Position numbers and translations under genes: made by a program
Notes under the pieces: generated by a model
Told to the model about the DNA's origin: nothing
What the model saw: the letters and a program-made list of their open reading frames with translations, nothing else
Databases searched by the model: none
Source: Adiantum capillus-veneris
Taxonomy: Eukaryota; Streptophyta; Polypodiopsida; Polypodiales; Pteridaceae
Direction: 5' to 3'
DNA: 64,000 nucleotides
Assembly (NCBI GenBank): GCA_014529385.2
Contig: JABFUD020000347.1
Coordinates: 1-64,000, forward strand
Shown here: piece by piece, positions 23,324-36,000 of the stretch
Layout of the letters: each line of letters starts with the position of its first letter
Numbering within the stretch: position 1 is the first letter of the stretch

Positions 23324-23931
23324 TGTTATGATGGCCAAGTGTTGAATGCACCTAACTTTAAGACATGGTTAGAATGGAAAAGTGGTGGATCTAGGCGACA
23401 CCAACAATTGCATCCACAATTCAAACCTTTGTTATAATGGCCAAGTAGTGGATCTTTGATGCACCTACTTCCCAAACCTTAGTCTAAATGGCAAAAGTGG
23501 TGGATCTTTGATGCACCTACTTCCCAAACCTTAGTCTAAATGGCAAAAGTGGTGGATCTAAGATCTACCCATCCCACAAACATTGAGTAAAATCACAAGT
23601 GTTATGATGGCCAAGTGTTGAATACACCTAACTTTAAGGCATGGCTAGAATGGTCAAGTGCTGGATCTAGGAGACCACAACAATTGGACCCACAATTCAA
23701 GCCTTCGTTATAATGGCCAAGTGGTGGATCTTTGATGCACCTACTTCCCAAATCTTAGTCTAAATGGCCAAGTGGTGGTTCTAGCATCTACTTCTTCCAC
23801 AAACATTGTGTAAAATTACAAGTGTCATAATAGCCAAGCGGTGGATCTAGGATCTACTCATCCCACAAACACTGTGTGAAATTATGAGTGTTACGATGAT
23901 GACCAAGTGTTGAATGCACCTAGCTTTAATA
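23324..23931. repeat. 223-bp satellite array, left part
   Basis: About 2.5 copies of the satellite described at 53081-56062, with irregular units: a 52-54 bp internal duplication (GGATCTTTGATGCACC... segment twice, around 23430-23530) and one extra sub-unit near 23830. The array breaks off at CTTTAATA, where element B begins, and resumes at 53081. Confidence 0.9.
23927..23931. other. Target-site duplication of element B, left copy
   Basis: TAATA here against TAAGA at 53081-53085, one mismatch. The uninterrupted satellite reads CTTTAAGACATGG, so TAAGA is the original sequence. Confidence 0.8.
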
Positions 23932-24843
23932 TGTTTGGCGGACGAAGCAACAAGAGGCAGTTTCAAGAGAAGGATCATATTTTTGTGAGAAACCATTGTA
24001 AAATTCTTTTGTAAGGAAGCATCTCTAAGCCAAGAATTTGTCAAAGGATTTTTGATTATTCTTATGGGACAAATTGTATATTAGAGAGCCAGTTAGAAGT
24101 TTAGGAGCTTTTGGCCGGACAAGCCATTTGTAAAGACCTAATCTATAAAGGCCATTTTTTGTAAGTTTGAACATGATATTTTTGTTGGAAAACTGAGAAG
24201 AAAGCGTACGTTTGAGAGCTTCTTCTTGTTCAAACTTGTAATCTTCGCCATTGTGGCTACGGTAATCCAAATTCAGATTTGTTTATTGCATTGTGTTCCT
24301 CTTATCTTGCTCTTCCATTCAAGTGTAATCATTCAAGATTCAATGTAGGTTTTTAACTACGAGTTTGAGGCCTTAAATGGATGTTTTGAGTGTCTATATG
24401 TGTGTTTTATGTTGTTTTGACCCTAGGAAGGCCTTTAGGGACCCTAAAACGACCCATTAGGATCACCTGTTTGTTGTTTTTGCTGACTTTGGGACGAACG
24501 ATCGCGATCGTTGTACCTCTCCATAATGTTGTGACAGTGATAGGATATGTTACTGATAATCCTGTTTAGCTTCCCTTCAAGTTTCGTGTGATTCCGATAT
24601 GATTTGCATGGTAAACGGGCATGATGGCTGTAGAGCTGTGTAGAAGGACATAGGAAGATTACTTGGCAGTAATGCGTTCGATTTTCTTGTAGTGTTAGTA
24701 GTTGTATCTCTTCGAGTTCACTTCATTAGGAATGAAACCCTAGTGAGTTTCCATGCCTCATCCGAGTCGCTTCCCTTGTATTGATAAATATGTTGATTCT
24801 TGAGAGCTATGCTATGGACATTCGTCGCGGCGACCTGCAAACA
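23932..24843 (+). mobile_element. 5' LTR of element B
   Basis: 912 bp from TGTTTGGCGGACG to CTGCAAACA. It aligns end to end with 52166-53080. It contains one copy of the CGATCGCGATCG motif of this element at 24499-24510. No strong TATA box was identified; GTATATTA near 24072 is a weak candidate. Confidence 0.95.
24499..24510. repeat. Element B palindrome, copy 1 (in 5' LTR)
   Basis: CGATCGCGATCG, extended to the perfect 16-bp palindrome AACGATCGCGATCGTT, then GTACCT. Confidence 0.95.
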
Positions 24844-24844
24844 T

Positions 24845-24862
24845 TGGCGCCGCTGCCGGGGA
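24845..24862 (+). promoter_or_regulatory. Primer-binding site of element B
   Basis: TGGCGCCGCTGCCGGGGA, one base after the LTR. It matches the Athila-type site TGGCGCCGTTGCCGGGGA except for one base. The primer tRNA is usually given as tRNA-Asp. Confidence 0.95.
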
Positions 24863-25388
24863 ATGCACCTTATGTGATGAGTGACCGAGTGCGCAGTCAG
24901 ATTCCTTAAAAAAGATCAATCCACAAATCCAATTTACACCTCAGTTAGGTTGCTAGACAAGGGTTTAGAGCTTAGTGGAGTCTAGAGCCAGTGGACCGGC
25001 TAGATCCTCTCTTAGGAGATTTAGGGAGCTGTGAGTGAGAGTGTTAAATATTTTTTTCTCTTCAATTTCTCTAATTCGATTGAGTACTGAAATCTCACCG
25101 GAAATCTGTCGTGTTTGTTTTGTTTGATTCATTTCCTTATGTTTTTTCAGTTCTGTAATTAGGAGTAGGATAAGCAAATCACATTCCAATCAAATTTGGG
25201 GCAAAAGTTAGAGTCGAGAAACCAGCAAACTATAACTTTGGCCAAAAAAGCCATAAGACTCTGAAATTCTGAAAATCTGACCAAATAGGGTTGATATTGA
25301 TTCAAATCACAAAGTGGTAGCACAAAACACTAGGAAACACTTGTCAGAAGGAGCAGACAAAATTTCATCAGATTTGGCCCAGGTACTA

Positions 25389-25400
25389 TGATCGTGATCG
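25389..25400. repeat. Element B palindrome, copy 2
   Basis: TGATCGTGATCG, two mismatches to the palindrome, followed by ATGTACCTCA. Confidence 0.8.
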
Positions 25401-25679
25401 ATGTACCTCAATGTCAGATTTGTAAAAGATTTGACATGTGCCTTCCTGATAAGATTCTAAACAAGTTTGTCTAAAGCAACCACACCCAAAAACATCAAAA
25501 ATCAAGGAAATCAGGCCACTTGGGTAAAACTAGCCCGACAGACCCAGAAAGTGCCAAATATTGGCTTTTGGTGATCCAAATGCAAAAAGACTTTGGGGAT
25601 AGCCTTAAAACAAGTAGATTTGGGGCAAAAGTTAGAGTCTACAAGATGCCAAATTTGGTCTAATTTGGGCTCAGAACTA

Positions 25680-25691
25680 CAATCGCGATCG
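25680..25691. repeat. Element B palindrome, copy 3
   Basis: CAATCGCGATCG, one mismatch, followed by GTGTACCTAA. Confidence 0.85.
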
Positions 25692-26122
25692 GTGTACCTA
25701 AGTGCCAGATTTTGACCAGATTTCATCTGTGGGATCCCCAGGTGTATACAAAGATAAAAGTCTAAAGGACCTAGAGCCAGAAACCTCAAAATACCTGTCA
25801 AAACCACTGAATAAAAATCCAAGTCAAAAATTGCTAAACTGGATTAGAAATTGACTTTTAGTAGACCAAAACACATCAAAACTGGGAAGGAACCGTACAG
25901 AGGGATAGCCTGTACACAGGACAACCCTAGATAGCTTCCAAATCCCAAATCAAACATCAAAATCAAGTCAAACTGATAAATTTGGAAAAACAGGCACTTC
26001 CAACCAAGAAATGGTAAAAACTTGACTTTTTTGAGTCCAAATACAAAAGTGTCTGGCAGGTAGTCTTAAAATAGCCTAGTGAACAAGCTGGTGAAGTTTC
26101 ATCTCATTTGGGCCTAGAACTA

Positions 26123-26134
26123 CGATCGCGATCG
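26123..26134. repeat. Element B palindrome, copy 4
   Basis: Exact CGATCGCGATCG preceded by GAACTA and followed by GTGTACCTCT. Confidence 0.95.
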
Positions 26135-26407
26135 GTGTACCTCTGGCCCAGATCTTGTCCAGATCTAACTCATTTTTGACATGTTCATAAACCTAGACTA
26201 TTTAAGATATCAAGAGTTGTCAAAACTCAAATTGGACATACTTTCAATAATCTGCAAGCAAAATTGTGTTGAGGTCATTGTGAAAGTGTTGAATTTGCTG
26301 ACAGTTGGAATGATACAGTGATCTCATAGCCATCCAGTGTATTCATTTGCAGAGACCGATCAAGTAACAACCCATGCAGTCCCAGGAATTGGAAGATCAT
26401 TCCATCT

Positions 26408-26417
26408 CCAGGTAAGA
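26408..26417 (+). promoter_or_regulatory. Splice-donor-like site before gag, element B
   Basis: CCAG/GTAAGA with exon end at 26411, in the same relative place as the donor-like site at 2484 in A. Confidence 0.4.
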
Positions 26418-26451
26418 GGTTTGGATTCAGTCAGTAAATCCCACTTTCTTC

Positions 26452-29267
26452 ATGTTTTTGAGATTGGGAAAACAAATCAACACCAGACACCTAAATTTAG
26501 CGGATCAAACAAGTGTTGTATCAATGGAGGAGAGTGTAAACCAAGGGATAATACGACCGTTAGAGCCGATCCTTGAAGAAGGCATCTTCGATACTTCTTC
26601 AGAGAGATCTTCCGAGTATTTCACAGAACACTTGGGACAATCAAAACTAAACGGAAGAGAAAACATGGCAGCAGGACCATCAAACCCCTCGGCCACATTA
26701 AAGCTATTGTTCATCAAGTATCAATATGACAACAAGCAAGGTGCCAAGATATACAAAGATGGTATGGACCGCTACTAAGTGGAAATAGAAGATAGACCAA
26801 GTGAGTTCAAGGACTTAGTGCCTATGAGTTATAGCGGAGATAGGTACTTAGATGACAAGGGTATCATGTACTTGGTAGTCCTGAATCCTAACATTGTAGA
26901 CAAGTGGGGATTGATGGGCACAAAAGCCAAAATAGACGAGGAACATGAGGAAAAGGCACCAACAATGAGCTTACCCAATGCAAGATTAAGGCGAGAAAAT
27001 GAAATGTTGAGAATCAACACGGATAATGTCTACTTGGGGTTATACAAGTATAATAGTGGAGAGCAAGATCTCTATTATAGATGCGAGGAACTCTACGTCA
27101 GAGAGATGACTGAGCGGAAAAGACTTTATGTCTTCACCTACACCGAGGGAGCGGAAACAAAAATTGCCGCATACGACAAGTATGGAAGATGATATGTAGC
27201 AATTGATAAAAAAGATTTGGAAGGATATACGTACTTTGGGGGACCACTTCATCAGTATTATGTCACTCCAAGCCCACTAAGACCAGCACCTACAACTGTC
27301 GTGCCAGAACCGGTGACCATAGGTGGAGGGAGGACTCATGTAGCTGATTCTTTCAGTCGACCTCATTATTCGATGCCAATTCCCATGGGAACGTTACATT
27401 CCAGAGAATCAATGGCTACGAATCGAAGTAGTGTGGTTCCTATCTCTACACATACGGCTGTACGTCTGACATTTGCAGCCACCCTATCACATTTGCCTCC
27501 TAGTAGTAGATTTGGGCAGGGGAGCCAACGAGAGAAACCTCTGACCTCCATGATGCACGAGAACGATTAAGTCAAGACACGGGAGCAATGAGATTGACCG
27601 CAGACCATAGAGGGATCAGGCCATTCCAAGTAGCGAAGTGCATGCCGAAGAAGTATAGCGGATCGAGGGATCCATATGCCCATGTATCGCTCTTCAAGCA
27701 AGTCTTAAGATCAGAACAGATCACTGATTTCCATACTCAATACGAGGGATTCGGGCTGACCTTGGAAGGGACGTCTTTAACATGGTTTCAACTTTAAACC
27801 TTGAAACTTGTCTGAATATTGAACATTTATTGCGCGAGTTCGCGGAAGAATTCTCAAAATGGGGTATAAAGCATAATACTATATCGCAGATATATGCATT
27901 TAAACAATGGGAGAGTGAAAAAGTGAAGGAAGCAACCTTGAGATTCAAGCAATACATTGAGAGGTGCCCGAGGAGGGAATTATCGCAAGACGAGAGATTG
28001 TCTGTGCTCTTCGTTGAAGGACTTAGGAATGAAACCTTGAAAAAGGACCTTCACTTGAAGGCCTGTAGCACATTTCAACAGGTTACAAGGGAAGCGTTAT
28101 ATCTTGTCGATAACTGCATAGCATATGGGGAAGTGTCAGAGGATACTGATTCAGTAACTAGTGGCTCTTCATCGATTAAAAGCAAACCCTCTACCAAGAA
28201 AGATGATCAGGCGTCCTTGATATCGACAACTGATCAAATGATAGAAGAGGTAATGAAGAGAATGCAGCAACATATGAGATCAAATCCGGTGATGAGACAG
28301 TCTTAGATGAGGAAGTGTGACATATGTGGGGGGGATCATCCGATGCCGTGGTGCACACAACAGCCGAAAGCACCAGTTTACGAATGGACGAGTACTGAAG
28401 TGGTGTGCCATAGAGCAAAAATGGGCAAATCATAGCACGGAAGAGTGTTTTTATAACAAAAACTATGTGAGGGAGAGACCATATGGACCTCCAGCAGGAC
28501 CATCCCAACCACCTCCTCCAAGATATCAAGTTGGACCAAATATGAATCTGGTAGCAGGAGTAGACAGACCTCAACCTGTGTTGGGTCAACAACCTCCATT
28601 ACCACAACAAAATAGAGCCATGATTAGGTATGCTCAACCTTGTGAAGCATCACCAGGAACAAATAGTACACTTCAAGTTTCTTATTATGAGGAACCGAAT
28701 GAGCCTTACGCAACAGAACCTGAATCACAAATGTACGCAGACGAAGCCTATCAACCGTGGGGAAATAGCGAGGGTATGGCACCACCAACGTATGTAGCAC
28801 AACCTTCAAGAGATCAATATTTGGTAGATGAAAGAACGTTAATGTTCATTGTGAACCAGAATTACAAACCAAGAGGATATCCTAATAGAGTAGGACAACC
28901 TATGGGACCACCTCCTCAAAATCAACCACCAATTGGACAGTGCTATAGCTGTGGAAGTATGGATCATTGGGAGCGTAACTGCCCTTTCAAAGGCGAAAGA
29001 GTGAAAATTTTTGGGTTTTGTGATGGATGTGGTGTGAATCACATATTGCCAGATTGCCCAAAGAATCCGGATAACAAGGGAAAAGCAACTATGAATATTG
29101 TGGGGGTGATACCAAGTGCAAGCAGCGGATCAGAAACCGATCCCATGATCCAAATCAATGCGATAACCAGAGCCCAAGCCAAGGACTTAGGGAAAACCGC
29201 GCCTTTGGAGGAAAAGGTTGAGTTGCCAATACCCACAGAAAATGAAAGTTTATCCGTGAGAACCTAA
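26452..29267 (+). pseudogene. gag: Gag of element B (few frameshifts and stops)
   Basis: The N-terminal region (26452-27570) is in one frame apart from stops at 26776 and 27190. It contains YLDDKGIMYLVVLNPNIVDK, the module shared with A. A shift near 27530 leads to the capsid domain (27588-28306, with another shift near 27785): AKCMPKKYSGSRDPYAH, DFHTQYEGFGLTLEG, WGIKHNTISQIYAFKQ and ERLSVLFVEGL, typical plant retrotransposon Gag. The C-terminal part (28317-29267) is Pro/Gln-rich and has the motif WCAIEQKWANHSTEEC and two zinc knuckles near 28940-29060, CYSCGSMDHWERNC and CDGCGVNHILPDC. The role is RNA binding and particle formation. Confidence 0.85.
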
Positions 29268-30301
29268 CAAAAATCCTGGAAGGCGAAACGAGATTGGATG
29301 AAAACAAGAAGGTTGACAACCCAAATTTCCATGCAAAACGAATTGCACAAGTTAACAACAAGCCAAGGAAAGCGTCCTCAGGGGGATTAGTCTTGGTTGA
29401 GAAAGTGCTAGAGCCGTTACATGCTCTATTACAAGCGTACGAAGCAAGGCTAAAAACAAACCAAACCTTAGAGCAGAGATGGTTAACTTATCCTCAACCA
29501 GAAGTGGAAACGAAGCGTTTGGAAATGTGTAAACACCTCATTGAAACAGCGTAGGCGTTGATGGAATCTAAGGTGGTTAGAACCCCAGAAGAAGAAGTGT
29601 TGATTCACAAAGAGCGAGAAAAAACTGAAAATCGATGAACCAAAACAAATAAACGGACCCAGGCCTGAAACGATATTGTCACTGGATCATCGAGTGGTGC
29701 CGAACACGACTGATGACGCTAAGTCAATGACGATAATGCCAATTCCAGAAGTTGAAGAACAATGGCCACAACACTTATGGGAAACCATTAGAAACAGAAA
29801 GAACGGAAGCGTGACGTTACAGTCTGCTCCGATTCCTGAGATTAACCTAGATAACGGATTTTATCCAGCCGATATACAATCGCTGTATGGGGATGCAAGA
29901 ACGAAGGTTTTGGTGGAAAGCAAAGCCCAATCCTTGAAAACCCTGCCTTCATTTATAGGTGAACACGAGGCACAATCGGAGATAAGGTTAGTTCCATCTC
30001 AGATGAGAACTATTCCACATATGGTTGACTCAAAAAGTCTTCAAGAGATGCTGTCGACACCTATAACATGCACAATCACGCTGTCCGAACTCTTGTAAGT
30101 CAGACACACTTATGGGAAGACATGGGGAAACATTTGGAGCACAAAGGAGTAAAGATTCCTGTTCAGACAAACCCTACGGGAGAAGAAAACAAACAGGAAG
30201 GTCACCCCAAAGCCCAACCAGTGCCCATAAACAAGGTTGGAGATTACTGTGAAGGCGAGGAGGGTAATACAACCTTACCTGTTGAATATCAGGATATAAA
30301 A
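29268..30301 (+). pseudogene. Gag-protease linker of element B (broken)
   Basis: Frames 29294-29554, 29676-30098 and 30068-30319 carry charged, Pro-rich linker sequence. Blocks EPLHALLQAYEARLK and SLYGDARTKV have partners in A. No catalytic motif is present. At least two frameshifts and a stop after IETA (29552). Confidence 0.6.
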
Positions 30302-30594
30302 ACGATAGCTATATCCTAGACAGTGGAGCGGGAGTGGTGATTGCTACAAAGAAAATCTGGGAGAAATGGGGCCGTACAGCTCTCAGAAAAACGAGAATGA
30401 AACTGTAACTCGCAGATGGGTATGTAGAGAGACCATTGGGAATCTTGGACCAAATAGTTGTAACTTCGTGTGGAATTAACTATGATCACACCTTTGTTGT
30501 GGTGGATTTCGGGAAAATGAACAACTTCGACATTATTTTGGGACGACCTTTTGTGCGTCAACACAAAATGATACAAGATTGGGGGTACGACCAA
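30302..30594 (+). pseudogene. Retropepsin-like aspartic protease 1 of element B
   Basis: SYILDSGAGVVIATK gives the D-S-G catalytic triplet (Asp codon about 30313), LADGYVERPLGIL the following strands and FDIILGRPFVR the closing strand. A premature stop falls before LADGY (about 30406). As a homodimer it would process Gag-Pol. Same position and motifs as 5910-6188 in A. Confidence 0.8.
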
Positions 30595-31769
30595 ATCTAC
30601 CTAAGGCACGAAGAGCTAATAACGAAAATCAACATGAAGGATCACAGCTACAGAGACGTTGCAAAAACACCAGTGCAAGAATTTAATTCAACCACTATAA
30701 ATGAAAAAGAAATACCTGCATGGATGCAAACAAAAGCGTATGCATGGATGTGTGGAGCATCTGAATGTGGAGACATAATCAAAGAAGAATGCGTTTTGGA
30801 AAGATCTGTAGAAGACGAGGGTTATCTCCCAAAACCTTTCCCGAAACATTTATTTGAGCCATTTGGGTGGACTCAAATATTGTCAACCTTGGACATATGT
30901 ATTAACGAATTCACGCCTACAAATTTTTGTGACGAAGAAGGATACGACCTAGTAACGTTGTAAATGGCTAGCGTCATCCTTGAGTCAGGATCGGAGAGCG
31001 AGGAACAAGAAGAACCACCACGTGAGACCGAGTGTAGAAGAATAATTGATGAGATATCTGTAGTGAACGATAGGAATCAAACAGAGGAGGAATTCATGGA
31101 TTCACTAAGCAGTGGCCTTCCATCACTAGATGATGAAATCCAATTGGTAGCGGCCGATGATGAGAGATCAAGTGCATTAGAGACGAATAGGAAATACAGG
31201 GCGAGACAGGACAGGTTTTACGAGTTTCCTAACCAAAAACCTAGTCGATAGGAGCGGTATAGAACAAGAAAATCAAGGGCAAATAAGCATAATTCGATGC
31301 CTCTTGTCAATGACAGAACAAGATATCTAAAGCTTGTCAAAGTTGATGATTGTGTCAAAGACGAGGTCATTGGCCAGTTTATCAAAACTAAACCATGGAA
31401 AAACAACAAGAAGAACAGACACGAAAAGAAAATGACTAAGTCGCATAAAGAGGGGAAAATAGGGTCTGGAATGACCAAAACAGAGTACAATAAGCTCAAG
31501 CGAACCCTCAAAGACATACGGACGACTGACTTTGAAACAAATGAGGACACGAGTTCTGACAAGATGGATGCACTGTCCCATTATAAGAAGTATACCATAC
31601 AAGATAGGAAAATCATAGTGCAACAACCAATGAGGGAATTGAAGAAACCGGGTACATCATACGACGGTCCTGTAAAAGCCAAACGAATAGATCTAGCAGA
31701 GCCACGAGAAGATCCAAAACCTGCATATATTGTATTGCCACAAATCTTATTGAAGAAGAGGAAAAGCTT
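30595..31769 (+). pseudogene. Protease-RT linker of element B
   Basis: Continues the frame 30436-30963 (with an FGWTQILSTLDICINEF block) into an acidic Ser/Glu segment (30964-31251), a Lys-rich segment (31380-31500) and SHYKKYTIQDRKIIVQQPM leading to RT. A stop at 30961 and small shifts break it. No enzyme motif. Confidence 0.6.
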
Positions 31770-32541
31770 TTGGTAGCTACTCTTAAACAGTATAGAGATG
31801 TGTTTGCATGGTCATACAAAGATCTTAAGGAGGTGGATCCAAGTATCTGTCAACACACAATACCCCTTAAGAATGACGCCAAACCCAGCAGACAACGTCT
31901 CTATACTTACAATGAAATGTTTGCAAAAAAGATCAAGCAGGAGATAGATAAACTTAAAGAGGCAGAGTTTATTTACGAAATTGAGCACACCGATTGGGTT
32001 TCACCGATTGTGGTGGTCCCGAAGAAAAATGGAAAGTTAAGAGTGTGTGTCAATCTCAAGAAAGTAAACGCTGCTACAATTCGGGACAACTATCCCCTAC
32101 CCATTACTGATCATGTAATAGAAAGGGTGGCAGGAAAAGAGGCTTATAGTTTCTTAGATGGCTTTTCGGGTTACAACCAACTCGGAATAAAGCCAGAGGA
32201 TCAGCACAAAACGGCTTTCGCAACTGAATGGGGTATTTTGCATTTCGGGTAATGGCTTTTGGCTTAACAAATGCACCAGCCACATTTCAGAGGCTAATGG
32301 GTCATGCTTTTAAAGAATATTTAAGACACTTCTTAGAAATTTACATGGATGACTTGTGCGTTCACTCTCTTGTAAGATTGGAGCACATAGAGCACTTGAC
32401 CAAGGTGTTCAAAAAATGAAGACTGTATCGGATTTGCCTGAATCCAGAGAAATGTGTCTTCATGGTAAGACAGGGCAAAATATTGGGACATATAGTGTCC
32501 AAAAATGCTATTTCGACAGACATGGAGAAGATCCGCGTCAT
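31770..32541 (+). pseudogene. Reverse transcriptase of element B, 5' part, split by element C
   Basis: LKQYRDVFAWSYKDLKEVDP opens the domain, then HTDWVSPIVVVPKKNGKLRV, AYSFLDGFSGYNQL and, after a one-base shift near 32245, FGLTNAPATFQR and the active-site YMDD at 32344-32355. A stop at 32417 follows FKK. The chain is cut at codons for RVI by insertion of C and resumes at 43157 with VDLPRPVRVKEVQAFMGHCG. Before insertion this was an RT domain of normal length. Confidence 0.9.
32537..32541. other. Target-site duplication of element C, left copy
   Basis: GTCAT, identical to 43157-43161. The rejoined sequence matches the uninterrupted RT of A around 8070-8090. Confidence 0.95.
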
Positions 32542-33016
32542 TGGAATTGGAGCTGATCTCTTGAGACAGCTAATTCTAGTGTTGAAGGATTTCAGCTACT
32601 TAGAGTAGGAAGAGTCAGATAGCAGACTAGAAAGAAATCACTGACTAAACTGAAATATGAATACTGAAATGAGAATCAGACTTAAAGACTGGAATAAAGT
32701 TCAGACTCAGATTCAGAAGACTGTTGAGAAGTCAGTATCACTGGAATATATATATATCATGATTGAGATTACAGTGAATATGATTATAGAGAGAGAGAGA
32801 GAAAGTGTAGCCGATAATACTGCCACTGATGCTCAAGTGCAATTATAGCTCAAAGCGCTAATACAAGTGATAACAATTGCCAACCCGATATCAAAGTAAT
32901 GGGCTCTATTTATATGCTTCGGGTTTATCGTAGTAATTACTTTAGTAATTACTAAGTGATTCACTTCCCATCTTCTAAGAACACGTTCCCACATGGTGAC
33001 GCGCCAACCGTTTACA
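32542..33016 (-). mobile_element. 3' LTR of element C
   Basis: 475 bp, TGTAAACGG...CAATTCCA on the minus strand. TATA box (TATAAATA, minus) at 32907-32914, plus a GA-microsatellite near 32790-32805. The sequence immediately before it on the minus strand is not purine-rich, and ORF3 runs 42 bases into this LTR. Confidence 0.9.
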
Positions 33017-36000
33017 GTCATTGTTGAGAGAATGATAGGTTTTGGTGTCAGGATCATAGAGTGTACGCCTGCCCTTGGTCAGTCTTGTTCTAGCCAGTTT
33101 ATGACAATGCGAAGCAGTATGGATCCATCCTTGTGGAACAGGCTGATTTGTTTTGACGCGTGCTTCGAACAGAATCTCAGCCATCTCCCTGTACTGCGGT
33201 GCTAGACCCGGCTTTGCTGCAATGTCTTTCTCAGGTAGTTTGGAAGATTCGACTATAAGCTGCAGTAAATGATTAGTAATCCTAGTCAATCCTCTGACCT
33301 GAATCTTCCACTGGCCCATACACTGCTGAATCCTCTGTAGCTCTTCCTTTATTGCCTGGATGTCATTGATTCGAAGAACATCATTGAACAATGTCTACCA
33401 AGTCTTCCATTCTACAGTTGATCGCTCATACCAATCCTGAAGCTCATCAGTTATTTTGAAATATGTGAGTCGATCAACTGGTTCTTGATGTTGAGGATAT
33501 AGTGATGGAAAAAATCTTGGCAACTCAGTTTCTCTTGCTGGAACAACATACAAGAGAACTGGATAATCAGGCACAAATTCCAGGAAATTCAGAACTGCCT
33601 GGTTCTCTTGTTCCATCATCTTCCTAGTAATTCTTACTAGCTGGAATAAGGTGCGGAGAGAAGTTGCCTGTGCTCCGACGGACATGCGAGTTTGAGATCC
33701 TCTGCTAGTGGCTGTCTGGTCCTCCAGGATGGCTTTCACTCTTTGGTCCAAAACACCTCTGGCAGTTTGTAGTTGAACCAGAACATCCTTAAGTTGGACC
33801 CTCACATCCTTCATGTAGCGGTAATTTGGTTTGTTACCCAGCAGAAGTTCCAGTTCTAAAGCTAAGGACTGACAATCTGCAGTAGACTGTCTTTGCCAGT
33901 ACGGGTTTACCACTTTCTCATCAGCATTGAGTATCCATTCTGGAACTCGTTCCAACAGCTGAACTGTACTGGGATGCGCAGGTAGTCTACAAGCTTCCTT
34001 ATCATGAAAAGCAGCAGATTTCCAATGTTCCACCATTTCCCTAGATCCTACATATAGTCTTTGGAACCTTTCTAAATCAGTCCACAGAGTATCATCCTTC
34101 AGATAATGTCTGGTGATGGAGGCCTGTTGATGTCTCAGCTGCTTATTTAAGGTAATGAGTTGTAGTGAATGCTGATGATCCTTCACTGGTCCCTCATCCT
34201 GAGCCTTCATTTTCCCTTTAGCCTCTCTGTTGTGATGGAATTGATTAGTTGGCTCATCTCCAGTGTTACTGGGCTGCTGTTCTTCAGCCTGCTGGTGACC
34301 CGACTGTTGTTCTGTTTCCTGTCTTTCCTGCTGTTCCTCAGTCTGGTCTGGTTGGTCTGGCTGTGACTGGACTCCTTCATCTGGCCCTGTCCCATCAGTA
34401 CCTAGTCTTGGAGGTGGAGATGGTGGTGGGGCATCATCATCATCCTGTGTATGCCCGGTTTTTTGATCATCCTCCTCCTTATCAGCTTCATCTTCTTCTT
34501 CTTCTTCATCCTCCTCTGGGGATGTCTGCTGCTCAATATAATCCATGATGGCTTGGTTCATCAGAGCATTTTTGAACTCACTCACCTTGTCCTGCAAATC
34601 ACTTTGCAGACTTTCCATCAAGGATTTTAAATTTTCTAAATAAAAAACAGCATTGCCTGCGGGGTTCAAAATTTCAAAAAAGCCATTGTAGATGTATCTA
34701 TCCGTCAGCGAACGCTTCAGAGCTGTATGGTGTAATAGCATCTTTCTAAATTTTGCCCGCTTCGTTCTGAGCCCCATTTCATCTCGCTTGGCAGCTGTCA
34801 ATGCTTCATTCCTTTGACTCTTTATGATCATAATTTCAGACTCAGCTTTAGCTAACTTTTTGTTCAACAACTCCTGAGCTCTCTCTGACTGAGCTTGCAA
34901 TACCCTGTGTTGTATGTTCTGCGCTTCCTGGGCTTTCTAGAGTGTGGCAATCTGATGCTGTGCTTCTGCCAATTCAGCTTTAAGCTTTTTAACTTCATCT
35001 TTTGATCCAGGAGCTTCCACCAATTGTCCCATACAACTGACAATGGTATTCCAAGAGGACTGTATCAGTACTGAACATAATGTCTTTGACCGTTGTTGGA
35101 TCAGAATCAACTGGTTCATATATTGCCACAGGAGCCACATAAGGTAGAGATGCATAATCAGTTTTGGTGAGTGAGAGATGCCCTCTCAATTTCTGAGTTT
35201 GCATTTGCTGTAGCTTATCCTTTTTAACCAGTTGCAGAGGGTTTTGAGAAATGACAGGAACTGTTTTAGACATAGTTGAGGACGCTGGACCTTTCCCCTT
35301 ATCCAGTTGATTCCTGCCTTTGTCTCCTGACTGATATGGTACCTTCGCCTCAGTGACTGGCTTTACCTGATCCTTCCCAGATCCAGTAGCAACTGTCTGT
35401 TTGACAACTGTCTGATTAGGTATAGTTGTCTGAGTGCTTGCTGCCTTTACCTGGCTTTCGATGTGCTTCAAGAATTCACTGCTTTTGGTCAGTGTAATTC
35501 TTGGTTTCTTTGAACTACTAGCTTCCTCTGCAGTAGCTTTCCTTTTCAGGTCCTTGGAAGTTGTTTGACTGTCCGTTTCCTCGTCGTCTGAGGATAGTTC
35601 AATTTTCTTCGGTTCAGAAATGGGCTGCTCATTCCATGCTAGCTTCACCTGCTCATTAATATTTGTAGCAGTAGCCCAATACAGAAATTGCCAGACATAC
35701 CATGCCTTGAAAACAATTTGAGATTTCAACTTGGTAGTCTGTTGAAGTACATTATGCGAGAGTATTTGACACAGGTTGATATGGACGTGTGGATCCAGTA
35801 TCTTGGTCAACAGCATAGCAAATAATTTTTCTGACACATAAGTTGGGTTATTCTTAAGACTGACTGCTTCGGCTACAAACCTGTAAGCAGCGGAGGCTTC
35901 CAGTCCTGCTACTGGAACTCCTTGAGCATTTGCCTTGCGCTTCTTTCGAGCTGCTTCATCCTCCTTTAGAGCAATACTTATTTGCTGCACAGTTGCCACC

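Larger units (their letters stand above)
24863..26451 (+). other. Leader of element B, non-coding
   Basis: 1.6 kb without a recognisable protein. It carries three palindrome copies, each inside a wider degenerate repeat of the type CAGATTTGG...ACTACGATCGCG...GTACCT...CCAGATTT. A splice-donor-like CCAG/GTAAGA lies at 26411, just before gag, and an acceptor-like TTCATTTGCAG at 26351. Confidence 0.6.

Noticed and set aside
24499..24510. Replication origin or bacterial regulatory site from the CGATCG palindromes
   Set aside because: The surroundings are clearly a plant retrotransposon. No bacterial sequence or vector signature accompanies them.
33994..34548. Hydrophobic plus-strand frames opposite ORF3 of C
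   Set aside because: They are the complement of the acidic and Gln-rich stretch of ORF3; shadows.
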